A DNA stretch of 64,000 bases from Daedaleopsis sinensis (taxonomy: Eukaryota; Basidiomycota; Agaricomycetes; Polyporales; Polyporaceae), in assembly GCA_033807695.1 (NCBI GenBank), contig CM066303.1, forward strand, positions 1,364,001 to 1,428,000, written 5' to 3'. This document shows positions 10,738 through 23,184 of this stretch, piece by piece. The notes beneath the pieces are model-generated. The model was given only the letters and a program-made list of their open reading frames with translations. It was not told the origin of the DNA and made no database searches. The position numbers were made by a program, and so were the translations under genes. Position 1 is the stretch's first letter. Each line of letters opens with the position of its first letter.

Positions 10738-13531
10738 CAGTGTCCGACAGCCCTCTGAGTCTTGACACTAGAGTCGATGCCAAGTTCCTGACAATCCAAT
10801 CAGATATCAGCTCACCACGCACGAATCCTCGGAACGCAAAGGCCGACACCCACCTTCTCGATCATCCCCTGCGCGATCGGGTGGAAGTACTGCTTGTTCG
10901 CCAAGTACGTGTTCACCGCCAGCCCGCGGTCGGCCCTATTGACCGCGCCGAACGTCGGCACGCAGAACTTCGTCCGCCCCTGCAAGACCTCGTTCCCGAA
11001 CTTGCCGACGACCCAGGACATGGCGGGCTGCACATACTTCGTGGCGGCGGACGACGTGGAGTCGAGCAGCGCGACCATGTAGAACCGCCAGCGGAGCTCG
11101 GCGTTGGGCGAGTCGCTGAGCGCGTAGAGCGTGCCGAGGTACGTGATGTGCGTCTCGGGGAGCGCGTCGGACACGGACACCTGCAGCGCGTCGAGGAAGA
11201 CCACTGTACGAGAGTCAGCGCCGGGGAACAGGAGAGGTGAACGCGGTACAAGATTGAGTTAGCTGATGCGGGCATAGCGACCCCAGTAACGGAGACCGGA
11301 TGTAGGGGATGGGACTCACTCTTCTGGCTGGCGGAGTAGTCTTCGAGGTCGTTGGACTTGAAGGGAAGCTGCGAGATGGGCTCGGAGCGCAAGTCAATCC
11401 ACTGCTTTGCGAGGGCGAGTGCGTCGTCGGCGAGCGAGGTGTCGTACTGGGAGCGCATATCGACCGGCAGGTCGAGCCCCTCGCCATACAGCCATCCCTG
11501 TACAGTTCGCGCATTCGTGTCAGCAGCGGAGAGAAGTCAGTCGATCTGCCAGCAGTTGGAGAAGGTACAAAACGCACCTGCCAGTCCACGTCCTGCAGGG
11601 CCTTCACCTGCGCAGCGGTACCATTCTTCTCCCAGTACGCGAACAGGTGCTCCTTCCACATCTCCGTGGTGATGCTCTGACCCATGAACGTGCTCACGTA
11701 GGCGCGCACGTACGGCAGGAACGCGCCGAGTCCCCCGAGCACGGCCTCGAGGTGCAGGAGGAAGTTCGAGCCCTTCTCGTACGGCACCTGGCTGTACCCG
11801 TCGTCCGGGTTCACCCCGTAGTCGAAGTCGATGACGAGCCGCTGGTACTTGGGCGTGCTGGCGAACTTGGCGAGATCATCCATCAGCCCCTTGTAACCGA
11901 TGTAGTACGCGAGCCCGCGGTCGGCGGGCGTGTGGAGCGTTTGGTCGAGGACGCGCTCCATGTAGACGGTCCAGCCCTCGTTGAGCCAGAAGTGGTCCAT
12001 ATTAGCATTGCTTTAGGAGGTGTTTCAGCGTAAGCGGTAGATGCAGCGGTGGTAGGTCATACGTCACACCGTTCCCCGTCCAGGAGTGGGTGAGTTCGTG
12101 TACGCCTACGTCGACCTTGATACGGTAAGGAGGTGACAGTAAGTAGTGGGACGACTCAACTGATCACGCCAAGAACTGCGAAAGTACTCACAAGAGACCG
12201 ATCACCGACAATGAGACCTGTATCTTGCATAAGTTCTCGAAACAAGTCGATGCCAAACACAGAACGTACTCGGAGTAACGAATGTCAGACAGGGATTCTC
12301 CATTCCACCGTACGGGAACGAAGGCGGCAAGACCAAGAGGTCATATACCTGCCATTCATACGGAGGGAACATCGCCTCTGCGGTAGCTAGATATCTGACA
12401 AGGACATGTCATGAGATGAGCCTCTGATTAATGGTGCGACGAAATGTCTAGCCACGTACTTCGGGATATCCTCGTAGAACTCCTGGTACGCTTTTTCTAT
12501 GGTCGCAGGCTCCGTCCAGATCCCGGTGGTCCATTTCTTGCCAGGGTACTTGGGGAACTCGCGATAGGCCAGATTGCCCACTGCAATCGCGAGAGGTATG
12601 TGGGGATTGGTACCGGCTATGCTTCCGAACATGAGCCCAATCGCAGGCGAACTTATTACTGATATTAGACATGCCTGTTTGTACGTGTACGTGACTACGT
12701 CCTTTCCGATTGTCTTGCCGTCGTGTGGCGGACCGTCCAGTGGAGGAGAGATGCGGATCGCGGACAGCAGCGCCGGGAGGACCGAGGCAACTTTCGCGGT
12801 GTATGTCTGTGCTGTTGTGAGTCACGGTGTTCGTAGGTGAGAACGACAGACATGGAACATACAATCTTCACGGACGATGTGTCCTGCAGCGGAGCCATGG
12901 AGCGAGCGTATATGGGCTGGCACTGGCTGAACATGTAGGGGTCGGTCTTCCCTGCAGTTTGTCTGGCATGGCGTTAGTGATGAGGATGTCTCTGAAAGGT
13001 TCGAATAAATGATAAAGACGTACTCTTTGTCCAGCCATTGTACGGCTGTGCAGTCCTTGGTGGTGCTGTAGAAAATTTGCACGGAAGCCGAGTCGCCTGC
13101 TTTGAGAGGGGATGAGAAATAGACATGCAGTGGCTCGCCCATGACTTCATGTTTCGGACCGATCAAGTAGGGCTGTGATATGTGTTCAATTAGTGTGAGG
13201 TACAGGGAAATTATTAATGGCAGGAGAGCGTACACTTTTAGGCTGGCCGACGACAACGACCTTGGTGATGGTCAGCGCGAAGGTATCGAAGCTGGAAAAA
13301 GAAATGGTAACGTCAACATATTTGTCAACTGTTGCCTGTCGCAGCGGCTCTCGGCAGGAAGGCTTACATGACCTCCGTGACGCCATCTTCCTTGACACGG
13401 AGCGTGTGGGTGACTGATCCGGAGATGAGTTGTTTGTCGAAGTCGACCGACCAGTCAAAGTCGACGCTCTCGGAAGCTACCTTCTGCCAGTTAGACTGGG
13501 TGGCAGGGTCGGGTGGAAGTTTGTTGGACAT
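10738..13531 (-). CDS. Leukotriene-A4-hydrolase-type M1 aminopeptidase
   Basis: A many-exon gene starting at 13531 ([12 protein letters not shown]) and ending at 10738 (...AVGHWHK). Exons splice cleanly into the M1 family pattern: [20 protein letters not shown], then [17 protein letters not shown] (the substrate-binding GGMEN motif), [18 protein letters not shown] (zinc ligands, HExxH) and [10 protein letters not shown] (third zinc ligand). The C-terminal exons ([12 protein letters not shown]...[11 protein letters not shown]) match the alpha-helical C-terminal domain that separates the LTA4-hydrolase group from other M1 enzymes. The fungal members are cytosolic zinc aminopeptidases that may also hydrolyse epoxides. 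All catalytic residues appear intact. Phase-checked junctions include GTACGT/TTGTCAG (between IPK and YLATAEAM) and GTATGA/TAAAG (within GNGVTNANM). Confidence 0.92.
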
Positions 13532-15994
13532 TTGTGTTAATGAAGGGATGAGACGCGGAGGACAAACAAGGGGACAGGTATCTGATGAAAGTCGACTGGT
13601 GAGTCTCAGATTCTAAGCGCAAGGATAGGTCCGTAGATACGAACTATGCTCATCGTCTTATACTATGCTCTGGCGACTGTGAATCATTCCAGCGCTCGTT
13701 GAGAGCAACCCTTGACGCAACTGTACGCAAGGTAGGTGCATCCAAGACTTCTGAACGTCAAAATGTGGGGCACGAGACCGGACCTGACAGCGAGAATGGA
13801 TCAGGTTTGCTTCCACTGAGACCACTATAGCACACACCTTCCCAGTAGCGTGCCGGCAGAGCTTGCCCGGCTGGCAAATCACCTACAGACTTAGTACAGG
13901 TAGCGCTTTTGGCGCGGGAGAGGACTTGGAAGACTTGTCGAGTTAGGACCCCATGTCTTTCAATGCACGCGCACTAGAACTCAGACAGGTTTCGTTATTT
14001 CATGGAGAGTGCGTCAGAGTCAGCGAGGTGGTCACGACGATGATTCACAAGCGCGTTCAGTGGGACGTACATTCTCACTGAAGTAGGTGCCCCGTTCTGA
14101 GTACTTGTACGACGGCAGCTGGATCCTAGTATCATGATGTCCAACCACCGTCCGCTGGGAGGCTCTTGGCGCCAGTACTGTCAGCCTTGGCCGTACAGTC
14201 AGTCAGTGGTCGAGCTTGGTCGAGTCGTTGATGGTGCCTCAAAGGTCTTTCATAAAGTTGCTTTCAGAGTGATACGTAGCAACACGCTCGCGTTCCCCAG
14301 GCAGACGGACGAGCTCGTGCGTAGGGTAGCGCAAACCATCGCCGGTGCGGCTACCGGTGGTGGTCAGTGGTCACTGTCAGAGCAGAGAACGGTACAAGCG
14401 CTCGTGGTGATGATCCAGTCACGTGGTAACGACCTCGAGCGGTCCGCGTTCCCCGGACACTCGATCCGATGCCCTCTGAGCTCCTCTGCCAGTGGCCCTC
14501 CTCCTCCTCCTCCTCCCCTGTCCCCTGTACACTAGCTCGTATTTATGCATACCTGTCATCCATCTAACCGTCAAGAGAACACTTCCTACCACTAAATGCT
14601 CATGCACTCCCGCGCAAGCACTCTCCGGTCCCTATCTCTGCCTGGTCAACCGGTCAAGTCACAGACGCAACACAGACGTGATATCGCTTCAATTTTGAGT
14701 CGCTGGCACTGTTCTTGGGAGGGTGATGACAGCTGGGACTGGTTGAACATAGGGAGAAGGAGATGAACGTCGAGCCAGTGAGTATCAATGATAGAACCTA
14801 TTTGCTAGTCTATTCAAAGGAACGACTGTCTTCCGGCACTTGAACTAGAGGCTGGTTTACGAGCCTATTTGCTAGGGCTCTTCCTCCATGTCTGTTGAGT
14901 TCGCCTAGCTATCCCTTCGTCCCTCGCTCGCCCCGCTTCGCCCACCACTCGTTTGCCCACTTATAACATTCTCACCCTCCTATTCATGGATTTCCTTCAG
15001 TCTATTACATCTGGACGACGTCGCTGCAACAGTTGTCTAACATGGGCTGGCCTCCGCTATTACCGCGCACTCTCCTCCCGACTTCTTCAGGAATGCTCTA
15101 TGCCTGGCAAGTCCTTGATATTCGGCATCTGGCCTGACTCGCCCTGTGCATCTTCGCGACATTCTTCTCCGGAAACGCGCGGTCTTCCATCATGCCCGCA
15201 TCGACGAACCTTGGCCGTCACCGCCTTACGGACACCCGTTTACAAGCTGCCTACGCATCGGACGTCCAGCCCCTCGCTCGTCATTCCTCTACATACGCCC
15301 GTGTTGGGTTCCACGCTATCGGAGGAAGCTACCTGACGCTGATGGTCATTCTATGCTCCCTCTTGCACGACTTTGACATGGCTCGTTATGTATGCACTAC
15401 AGTATTCCTCGGGGCGCCCGAAGTTGTGCGCAGATTGTGTTACAAAAGATCCGACGCGCTTAGTCCCTCCATAAAAGGCAATGTAGGCGCCCGGATCTAC
15501 TACGCAACCGATTGGCACTGCACCTCCTCCACCCGTCGGGCCACCTCTGAAAAGCTCTGACTTGAAGCTAGTATCCTGAGGACGACGCTAGGACTTCATC
15601 TACCTTGCAGTGAGTACGGACTACCCATACACAAAGTGGAGTCACTGCGCCGAGGCCCGAGTCCAAGCTCCCCTCCTGTCGGTATCTCGACTCGCACGCA
15701 CGTTCAGTAACTTCCAGCGCAGATTTTCCAAAATTAAGTAGCCAGTAAGCAGCATACGATCAACTCCTAAGACTCTCATTTTATCGGACACTGCTCGCCG
15801 GTGTCGAACAGCCTTTGTGAAACGAATGGCCTTTGCCAATAAATTTATTGTACACATCATCGGGCCACATGTATACTGCGTGCGGGGCTCTTGTCTTGTA
15901 ATCACCTCCTCCTGCTGTCCTAGGAGTCGGGTGAGTCGTCGGGTGATTCAATCACCGAACTGCTGTACGCACACGCTCATGGGCAGTTGACCGC
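13532..15994. other. Long intergenic region without a supportable gene
   Basis: About 2.5 kb between the M1 protease start and SSP2. It holds a CT-rich repeat near 14500-14525 and several overlapping short frames on the plus strand (14134-15560) with no motif, no consistent splice pattern and biased composition. I cannot support a gene here. Confidence 0.5.
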
Positions 15995-16360
15995 TTAGGA
16001 GGCGATGCAAGTGAGAGTGCCGCTCTCGTTGACGCAGTCTACGCAAGTAAGGAAGGTACTGTTAGCTGGACTGCTCGAGACCCCGCATTCGCACCGAAGG
16101 CACTCACGGCCAGATAGAACCGGATCCTTGTCAGAGGGTCCGGAGTAGAACTTGCAGCTGTGGCCCTCGCGGTAGCTGCAGTTGTTGGGGCAGTTGCATG
16201 CAGCGACTGTGATAGAGACATTATCAGCTCAAAGAGCAACAGTAGAGGGAATTGGAAATCACGGACCCGGGTTGGTGGCAATGAGGGCCGCACCCATCGC
16301 CTGGCCGGCGAAGAGCAGGCCGAGGGCGGCGATGGCAGTGGTCTTGAATTTGAAGAACAT
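15995..16360 (-). CDS. Small secreted cysteine-rich protein (SSP2)
   Basis: Three exons (16360-16267, 16206-16108, 16038-15995) of exactly the same sizes as SSP1 (94/99/44 nt). The 78-residue product keeps the signal peptide (MFFKFKTTAIAALGLLFAGQAMGA), the CNCPNNC motif, SCKFYSGPS, and the HC...LTC ending, so all six cysteines are conserved. It is the most diverged intact copy in the left half: the loop between cysteines has changed (SYREGHSCKFYSGPSDKDP). The introns match in position but not in sequence. A TATA-like motif on the minus strand at 16455-16464 (TATAAAAGGG) lies about 95 bp upstream. Confidence 0.85.
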
Positions 16361-18200
16361 GGTGGTTGAGAGAAAGAGTTGGTAGGGAGAGATGCTGTTG
16401 TGCTTTGAGTTCGGGTTTGAGCTCGAGTCTGAGAGAGTGGGTAGGACCTCTAGTCCCTTTTATACAGAGCGACCCGCGCGTTCTACGACGGTAAGTTCGT
16501 GTTGTGCTGTCTTTGCGACATTCCGTGAGCCGCCTGAAGTCTGAGAGCAGGCTAAGGCTTGACATATCAAGCGGATCGGAGTCGGCTTTGTGATGCGAAT
16601 GCTACACTTGGGACGAATACGAATATGAATCTGTATAACGGTCGGCAAGTCATGAACGCGCATTCCGCACTTCGCTCACGGGTGCGGCCACGCTATGCCA
16701 GGTGTGAACCTGTTCAGTCCCCTTTTGGAGAGTAAATTTCGGAATTGAGGCTACGCACCCAGTACGATTTCGAGTCCGCTACAGCCCTTGGTCGAATGCT
16801 GGTTGATAACGACAGTGACCGTGACAATGTATACCATGATATCGAAGTATGCAACGACCAGGTCAGGGAACGCTAACGTCTATCCTGTTCACAAGTCATC
16901 ACTTCTATGAGCAGCTTTTGTTGGCAGTACCTTTTGACACTGGCACGGGGCTCTCTGTACAATCGTAGTCGAGGGTGCACCATCAAATATATATGCAAAT
17001 GCCTCGATGTCAGAATCCATTCTCTACACAGGTCATCAGTTCACCATCTGCCTCGTAAGTATCGAAACATACCTCGTTAGGCCTCACTCGGGCTGAGTTC
17101 GACCCCTCCGAACGGAGATGATTGACAGCGATCTGACAGGTATTGAAAATGCGCTAGCGGCTACAATGCCTAGACGTCACTATAAACGCTTTGGGCCGCG
17201 CTCTACTTGCAGAGTAAAAGGTTGAGCGCGTGCGCCGGCAGTCAGAGTGGTAGGTCTGTGGCATGTACAGCAGAGCATCGCAAAAGCGCCCGCCTGAGAA
17301 TGAGGAGTCGGTGCGATGCCCGGGCTTGAGGCTCGCCCATACGGTATTTCACCCGACTTTTGTATCGCCAAATTATTCTCCATCACTAGCTCTGTCGCAG
17401 TGTGACCGTGCAGAACGCGCCCGCGAGTCAGCAAGTCCACATCTATGGAAGACTCAACAGTCTTCCTAGTCGTATTCGTACTTCAAGCGGATAATTTGAC
17501 GCACTACTGAGAAGGAAGCACACAGTCCGAGGGCCTCGACCGATCGCGCGTCTCCATCCGAGTTGGATATGGATAAAACTTGAAGCCAAAGTCCGATCCG
17601 GTGCCAGTAGTGTTGAGGTAATTAAGCAGATAGCCGCGTATGTGGTAGAGCCGCAGTGTCCTTAACTCCGGATCCTATCGCGGAGGATGATAGTAAGCGT
17701 ATAGCGCGAAGAAGCATATCCAACTGACCAAATAGCCGCCGCCGCCGCACTGAGAGACGCTGTGGAAGCTGGCTCTGGCGCATATGGTTACGTCGCGAGT
17801 CGGATTGCACAGGGCAATGTGTAGGGCCCTGGCCAGTCTAGTATGAGTCCAGATGCCCACGAAACATCTACCGGTCTCGGTAAAGGCTACGTGGAAGTAA
17901 GGACAGACGAAGGAGGGAGTCGCCGTGATGTCGCCGAGGCCCCACTGGTCCGCTACGAAAGGGCGTCGGCCGTGAGTGATCTCTGAGAATGGGGAGACGA
18001 ATTCTTGGAGAGTGTAGACGAGCGTGACAGCCTGGGGCCCCGTTGGACCTACAACGACAGCATTCACTGCTGCCGACGCGATTGCCACTGTGAGGGGTCT
18101 GAATATGTGCATTTACGAGCTGCGATGTATGTGTTCATATTTCTAGCTATTCAAGCTTCAAGGGCTGCGCTAGTAAAGGCGGCTGAATATCCGGAGCGAC
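16361..18200. other. Intergenic region
   Basis: Between the SSP2 promoter and the AAD1 stop. A 145-codon minus-strand frame at 18112-17675 has a hydrophobic start but no recognisable domain; I do not annotate it as a gene. Confidence 0.45.
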
Positions 18201-19730
18201 CTACGGACGGATCGCCTGCGCGCGCGGCCACCGGGCGAGGTGAGCAGCGTTTTTGTGGAGTAGCATATATTCGTCATCGTCTTTCTGCGATCAAAGCCGG
18301 GATCAGCCTCGATCCATGAGAGTCTTCGCGACAACTGCGGACTTACGATCAGCGCCATCGGGAATCCGAAATCGAACGAGAGGACACTCTCGAGGTACTT
18401 GACTTGCTCCTGAGACAGCACGACATCCAGGGCTTCAATGTTGGCCTGGAGGTGCTCGACCTTTCGACCGCCGATGACAGGGAATACATACGGCATCTTC
18501 TGCATGACATACGCGATGGCGACTGCGAGATGGGCGAGTGAGCACGCAGAGGGCCTCAGTATTCGTAACGAGCCGCACGAACCTGCCTGGATGTTCTTCG
18601 CGCCAATCTGCTTGGCGACTTCCTCGAGCGCCTTGCATACTTTGCGCTGGTCTTCCGTACGCTCCCAGTCGGGCCCAAATACAGTGCGACCTGATCCGCA
18701 TAGTATCAGCCTGCTGTGCAGATGTCTAGTCGCACGAACACTCACCCTTCTCGCCGGTCTGTCGGCGACGTTCTTCCTCTTCGTCCGTGCGGATGCGCCC
18801 CCCGGCGAGAATGTTGAAAGGCGCGAGGGCCATGCCTGCGCTCGACTAGTCAAGAGACCGCTCGGATGTATCGGCTAGGAAAGGCTGCGTACCTTCAGCG
18901 CGGACCATAGGAATGACCTCGCGCTCGAGGTCGCGCTGCAGGATGCTCCACGGGCCTTGGTAGATGACGAATGGCGTCTTGCCGTGAGACCGGGCATATT
19001 CGTTGGCCTTCGCGACGACCCAGGCCGGGGTGTCTGAAATTCCCTGTAGACAGAAAGTCAGCGTGTGCATTGTCTTGCGTGGCCGGACTCCGAGCTTACC
19101 AGGTAGAGCACTTTCCCCGAGACAACGAGGTTGTGCAGACCGTTCATGACCTCCGGCACGGAAGCAGTCCAGTCCCACTGTGAGATCATTAGCGATGCAA
19201 CTTGAAGACGAATAGCCAAGATCCTTACCCAGTGCACGTAGAAGATATCGATGTAGCGGGTGCGGAGCTTCTTGAGCGAGTCCTCGACCGAAAGCTGCAT
19301 CGACTTGACGTTGTTACCGAGATACTGCACTTTCTGTGCGACGTCTTCTCCCTTGTGGTTAGACGTGTACTGTTTTGACGACGTCAGCGGTGTTCTAGAG
19401 GCGCGTGGGCATAGCACAAACCTTCGTCGCGATCACCATCTGGTCGCGGATGCCGCGGGCCTCCATCCACTCCCCGATGAATTCCTCGGAGGAGCCGTCC
19501 TGGTAGGCGTTCGCGGTGTCGATGAAGTTCCCGCCCGCTTCGTAGAAGGCATCGAGGAGCTGGAAGCTCGTCTCCTTGTTCATCGCGCCCATGCCCTTCG
19601 ACGCCCACTTGTCGCCGATGCTCATAGCACCGAGGCAGAATGGCGAGACGTGCAGACCCGCGGAAGGCGCGAGCTGGCGGTAGACACCGAGCTTGCTCGG
19701 GGGCGGAGGCAGGGTTCGTCCGAGGCTCAT
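18201..19730 (-). CDS. Aldo-keto reductase, aryl-alcohol-dehydrogenase type (AAD1)
   Basis: A multi-exon gene. Exon 1 (19730-19422) encodes [31 protein letters not shown] and [20 protein letters not shown], with catalytic-type Asp and Tyr, then MVIATK with the Lys. Exon 2 carries [17 protein letters not shown], with the His. Later exons give [67 protein letters not shown] and the cofactor-binding [13 protein letters not shown]. After an intron starting GTAAGT, the last exon ends [13 protein letters not shown] at 18201. This matches NADP(H)-dependent reductases of the AKR9/AAD group, used by white-rot fungi to reduce aryl aldehydes and ketones. A close paralogue (AAD2, 62059-60478) and a relic (AAD3) lie at the right end. 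Confidence 0.88.
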
Positions 19731-20585
19731 GGTGATGACTGCTGGCTGGTCGTGTGAGGAGTGTGGTGATTGAGGAGTTCTGGGGGCTGTAGTATGAGTT
19801 GTTGTGTCGAGCCGAGATCTAGCAGCAAAGTCTGTATATATACCTCAAGCTGGTTTCGGCGCAATAGTGGGGCACCTCTTTAACCTCGTGCAGGGTGGAA
19901 TCGCTCCTAGTAGATCGCGATGTGCCATCTTTCCCGGTTGTGAAGAGTTCGAGTGGAATACTGGGGCTCGGACTCGGACTATGCTGTGGATTGTGGCCTT
20001 CGACGTTGAACGAATATTCCTTTCGTTCAACCAGGCTGCGAATCCTGTCCGTGTGGTAAGTGTCGAATCCCGATCGCGGTCTCCAGTCCTACCCTATGTG
20101 GAAATTCCGGTCGGAATGAAATTGGGCGCCTAGTGCTGACTGATCAATGGAGGGCGGGAATTACCTGTAATGGGAGTCCGACGCATATGTGGAGCGCTTA
20201 CGATCGGTCTTCAATTTCTTGAAGGTGCACCTTGCAGCTCATGGTCACTGACTGGTCTCTCGCCTGCCTGAAGTCAATTGCTAAAGATCGTACTCGGAAC
20301 TCACCTTATAGTGGCACGAGAGATGGCCGTTGCGCGTGAGGCTCACAATACAAGTCTTAAGTGGTGTATGGCCCTGACCCTGACTCCTTCATCAGTGTAG
20401 TATACGTACTACGTCCGGAGTCGACTCGTGAATTTCGGGATTCACTCTCGTGAATACGAGAACCACAGCTGAGCACATTCTTAGGACGTATCTCCCTCCT
20501 TGTGGTGAGTGTGATACACACCACTGACATGCGCATAACGTGATGATCAAACACCCTACATGCCGTCCAAGAAAACTGCTCAAAG
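19731..20585. other. Intergenic region
   Basis: AAD1 promoter and MYND-gene 3' flank. A TATATATA run lies at about 19836-19843. No gene seen. Confidence 0.5.
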
Positions 20586-21851
20586 TTACTTGCCTGCAAC
20601 TGTCATATCGCGCATCCACCTCATCAGCTCCGGGGTGAGATAGCGGGACTGAAGAGTCAGTGGCTCATCCATCCCGGGGATATTCATCGTTATCGACCTC
20701 TCCGGACCCTCGTACCCCAGTGGCATTTCAGGTGGTTCCTCCAGGCTTGCGGCGCTGGCCGACCGCTGTGGGCCGGCTTCGATCTTGCCAGGGAGCTCGT
20801 CGTCCGGCTTGCAATAGCGTTTGTGGCCCTTCCAGTCCTACGTCCACTTATGTGAGTGCTCAGTCTCAAATCTGACCGCTCAAAACCCACCTTCGTCTGA
20901 CATTCCTTGCTGCAGTAGTGCGGTTTGCGGTGCGTGGGGCACTTGCCGGCACAGCGCATCAACCCCTTCTTCTGCGATCCTTCGATCCCACAACCCGGCG
21001 CGGCACAGATGTACGCGTTAGGAGCCCTGGAGACCTTCGCGGCATGCCGACGGTCCTCCTCCTCAACCTCGGTGATACGCGCGTCGTACGCACGCCACAG
21101 GTGCGTGAATCCTCCGTACTGCCTCGACGCCCGCACATCGACCGCGCTGCCCTTCGTTGTTTGCACGAGGTAGTTTGGGATGTGGAGCACCAGCGAGCTC
21201 ACCAGTCCGAGACGAGCAGCAGTCTCCGCGTGCTGGGCGGAGAGGTAGAGGAACCGGTCAGAGAGGGCTCTGTCGGGGACACCTGTCGGGAGGACGCGGT
21301 CGCGATTCCCAGGGGGATCCGGATCTGGATCTGGAGCGATCGGCTCGCCCTGGAAGGCACACTCATGCAGCTCAAAGTAGGCGCGCCCGAGGCAAGAAGC
21401 GGCGCGGGCGGGGAGGTTGAACTCGGGCGAGCCCCAGGGAGAGGTGCTCGCGTGCGTCGTCCTGTCTAACGGCTCAAGAAGCTCCTCCCAGAGAGATATA
21501 GCACGGGGGATATTGCGCTGCTTCAGGGTACAGCCGGTGTAGTATCTGCAGGTGCAAATGTGACATTAGCATGTGCTCCTTGTTGTATTATCTGCGGCAG
21601 CCTCGTCAGTACGCCTACCTCAGGCCTAGCTCGAACATTCTTGCGTCGTCCATCGGAAGAGCGAGGAGGCTTTGGAATGGAGTTTTCATGAGATGTTGCG
21701 AGATTGAGATGAATTGCGCGTCCCGAGCAGGGGTGTTGTTGTGCGCGTATTGCGTGTTGCCAATGGTCACACGGAGAGCGTCCTGGTTTTCGAATACCGG
21801 TATATCCTCTGGCACCTTGAAGTGGTTAATGTAGGCTCCAAACTTCGGCAT
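20586..21851 (-). CDS. MYND-type zinc-finger protein with apparent frameshift
   Basis: Exon 1 (21851-21619) starts MPKFGAYINHF. Exon 2 (21545-20891) leads into the finger: CAAPGC, LMRCAGKC, HYCSKECQTK. Exon 3 (20838-20586) begins DWKGHK. MYND fingers coordinate two zincs through a conserved Cys pattern that ends H-x3-C and usually mediate protein contacts. Reading exon 3 in phase gives DWKGHK, then loses the last cysteine and stops at 20730-20728. One base less in the A run at 20821-20824 would instead give the expected H-KRY-C and a continuous frame ending ELMRWMRDMTVAGK at 20586. I therefore read this as one frameshift, either true or a sequencing error. An in-frame upstream extension to 21944 lacks an ATG. 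Confidence 0.7.
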
Positions 21852-23184
21852 GGTTATGCTTGAATCGATGACGGTCGGGGGACAGTAGTTGCTAGACCAG
21901 TGTTGTTCCAAGCCTTCAGCCGTCAGATCTATCTCAGAGCTCAACGTCTAGCGTGCGCTTTCCTGTCTCTAGATCCACTTGTGCTGACCAGGGTAAGACG
22001 GGGAGGAGGTAGATCAGTATGAGTCGACTCGTTCAATCCACTCGAGTTCGAATGGATGCGGCGAAGGTAAGGTTTCAGGCGGCGCTCAAACATGAGCGTC
22101 GAGCGTCTGCTTGCGCGCTTTATGCTGCTTTATGTCCAAAAATCTCCTCGCGGCTCTCGAGAATCCAGAACCACTCTACGAGACTCAAAACCCGCACCGA
22201 ATATGACTAGCGGAGACTGCGCACCAGTCGTACGCGTCTGAAAAAGCTCACTGAGGCCCTGCTGAGGCCCGTTGGAATTCTAGCTGCCGGACACTCGATG
22301 CGGCGGTAAGCAAGGTCTTGGCAGAATGTCAACTCATTTGGTTACACGAAGCACATACACAGCGCATACTCACGCACCATTTGTTTGAAAGAGCGAAGAT
22401 AGATGAAGGTACGGTCGAGTTTAAAGATCGCACATATGTACGAAAACTGAACGTCGACTCGGAGCGTTTAGCCATCATCTACTTGGATCACCAAAGCCTT
22501 CTGATCAAGAAGGCGTGGCAAGCGACCCGAGAAACAATTGTGAAGGCACGTACACCGTTGTTCACCGACAGTCATTAGGGCGAATGTTCAAATGTGTATC
22601 TATACAGATATACATCGATGACACCGACTAAGCTCGAACGGTTTCTCCTCGCGGACTGTTGGTCACGGTATATTGAAAGACCATGGTCCTACCGATCGCT
22701 AAACGCCTCTACATCTCTGCCCTGTTTAATTTCCTCACCTCTCTCTCCCTACGCACACAACACTGCGCATTCGATCAACTCAAGCACCGCTGCTAACTCG
22801 GACATGCAACAGACAGGCCGGTCAAGCGTCTCCAGACCGCAACAGGCTTGTGCATCCTTGACCCCATCCTTTCTCTTCCCTGTAGATTCTCAGCGGACGC
22901 AGATTTCTACGCACTTCATCTTGCGAAACTTGTCTATTCTGGCAGCAGTGCTTGACCTTGACCTTGACTACCTACACGAGTCTACCCGCCTAACGACTCA
23001 GCATTACACATCAACACGTCGATCAGCAGATACTATTATAAGTCGTTGTACAAAGTGTTACAAAACGAATCCTTCGTATCGGGCGGTCCTATCCTTGGCT
23101 TCCCTTCCTCCCGCAGCCCATGTGTGCGACCAGGGATACGGGCGATCTGACCACCGCACGGACGCAAGCGAACGGCTAGCCCGC
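21852..23184. other. Intergenic region
   Basis: Promoter side of the MYND gene, then from about 22900 the inverted-duplication arm that carries SSP3. The long plus-strand frame at 22594-23568 runs antisense through SSP3 and is treated as spurious. Confidence 0.5.

Noticed and set aside
17675..18112. Minus-strand 145-codon frame downstream of AAD1
   Set aside because: Hydrophobic start but no domain, no homologue in the window and no promoter evidence; left unannotated.
21852..21944. N-terminal extension of the MYND protein
   Set aside because: The upstream in-frame extension has no ATG; translation most likely starts at 21851.
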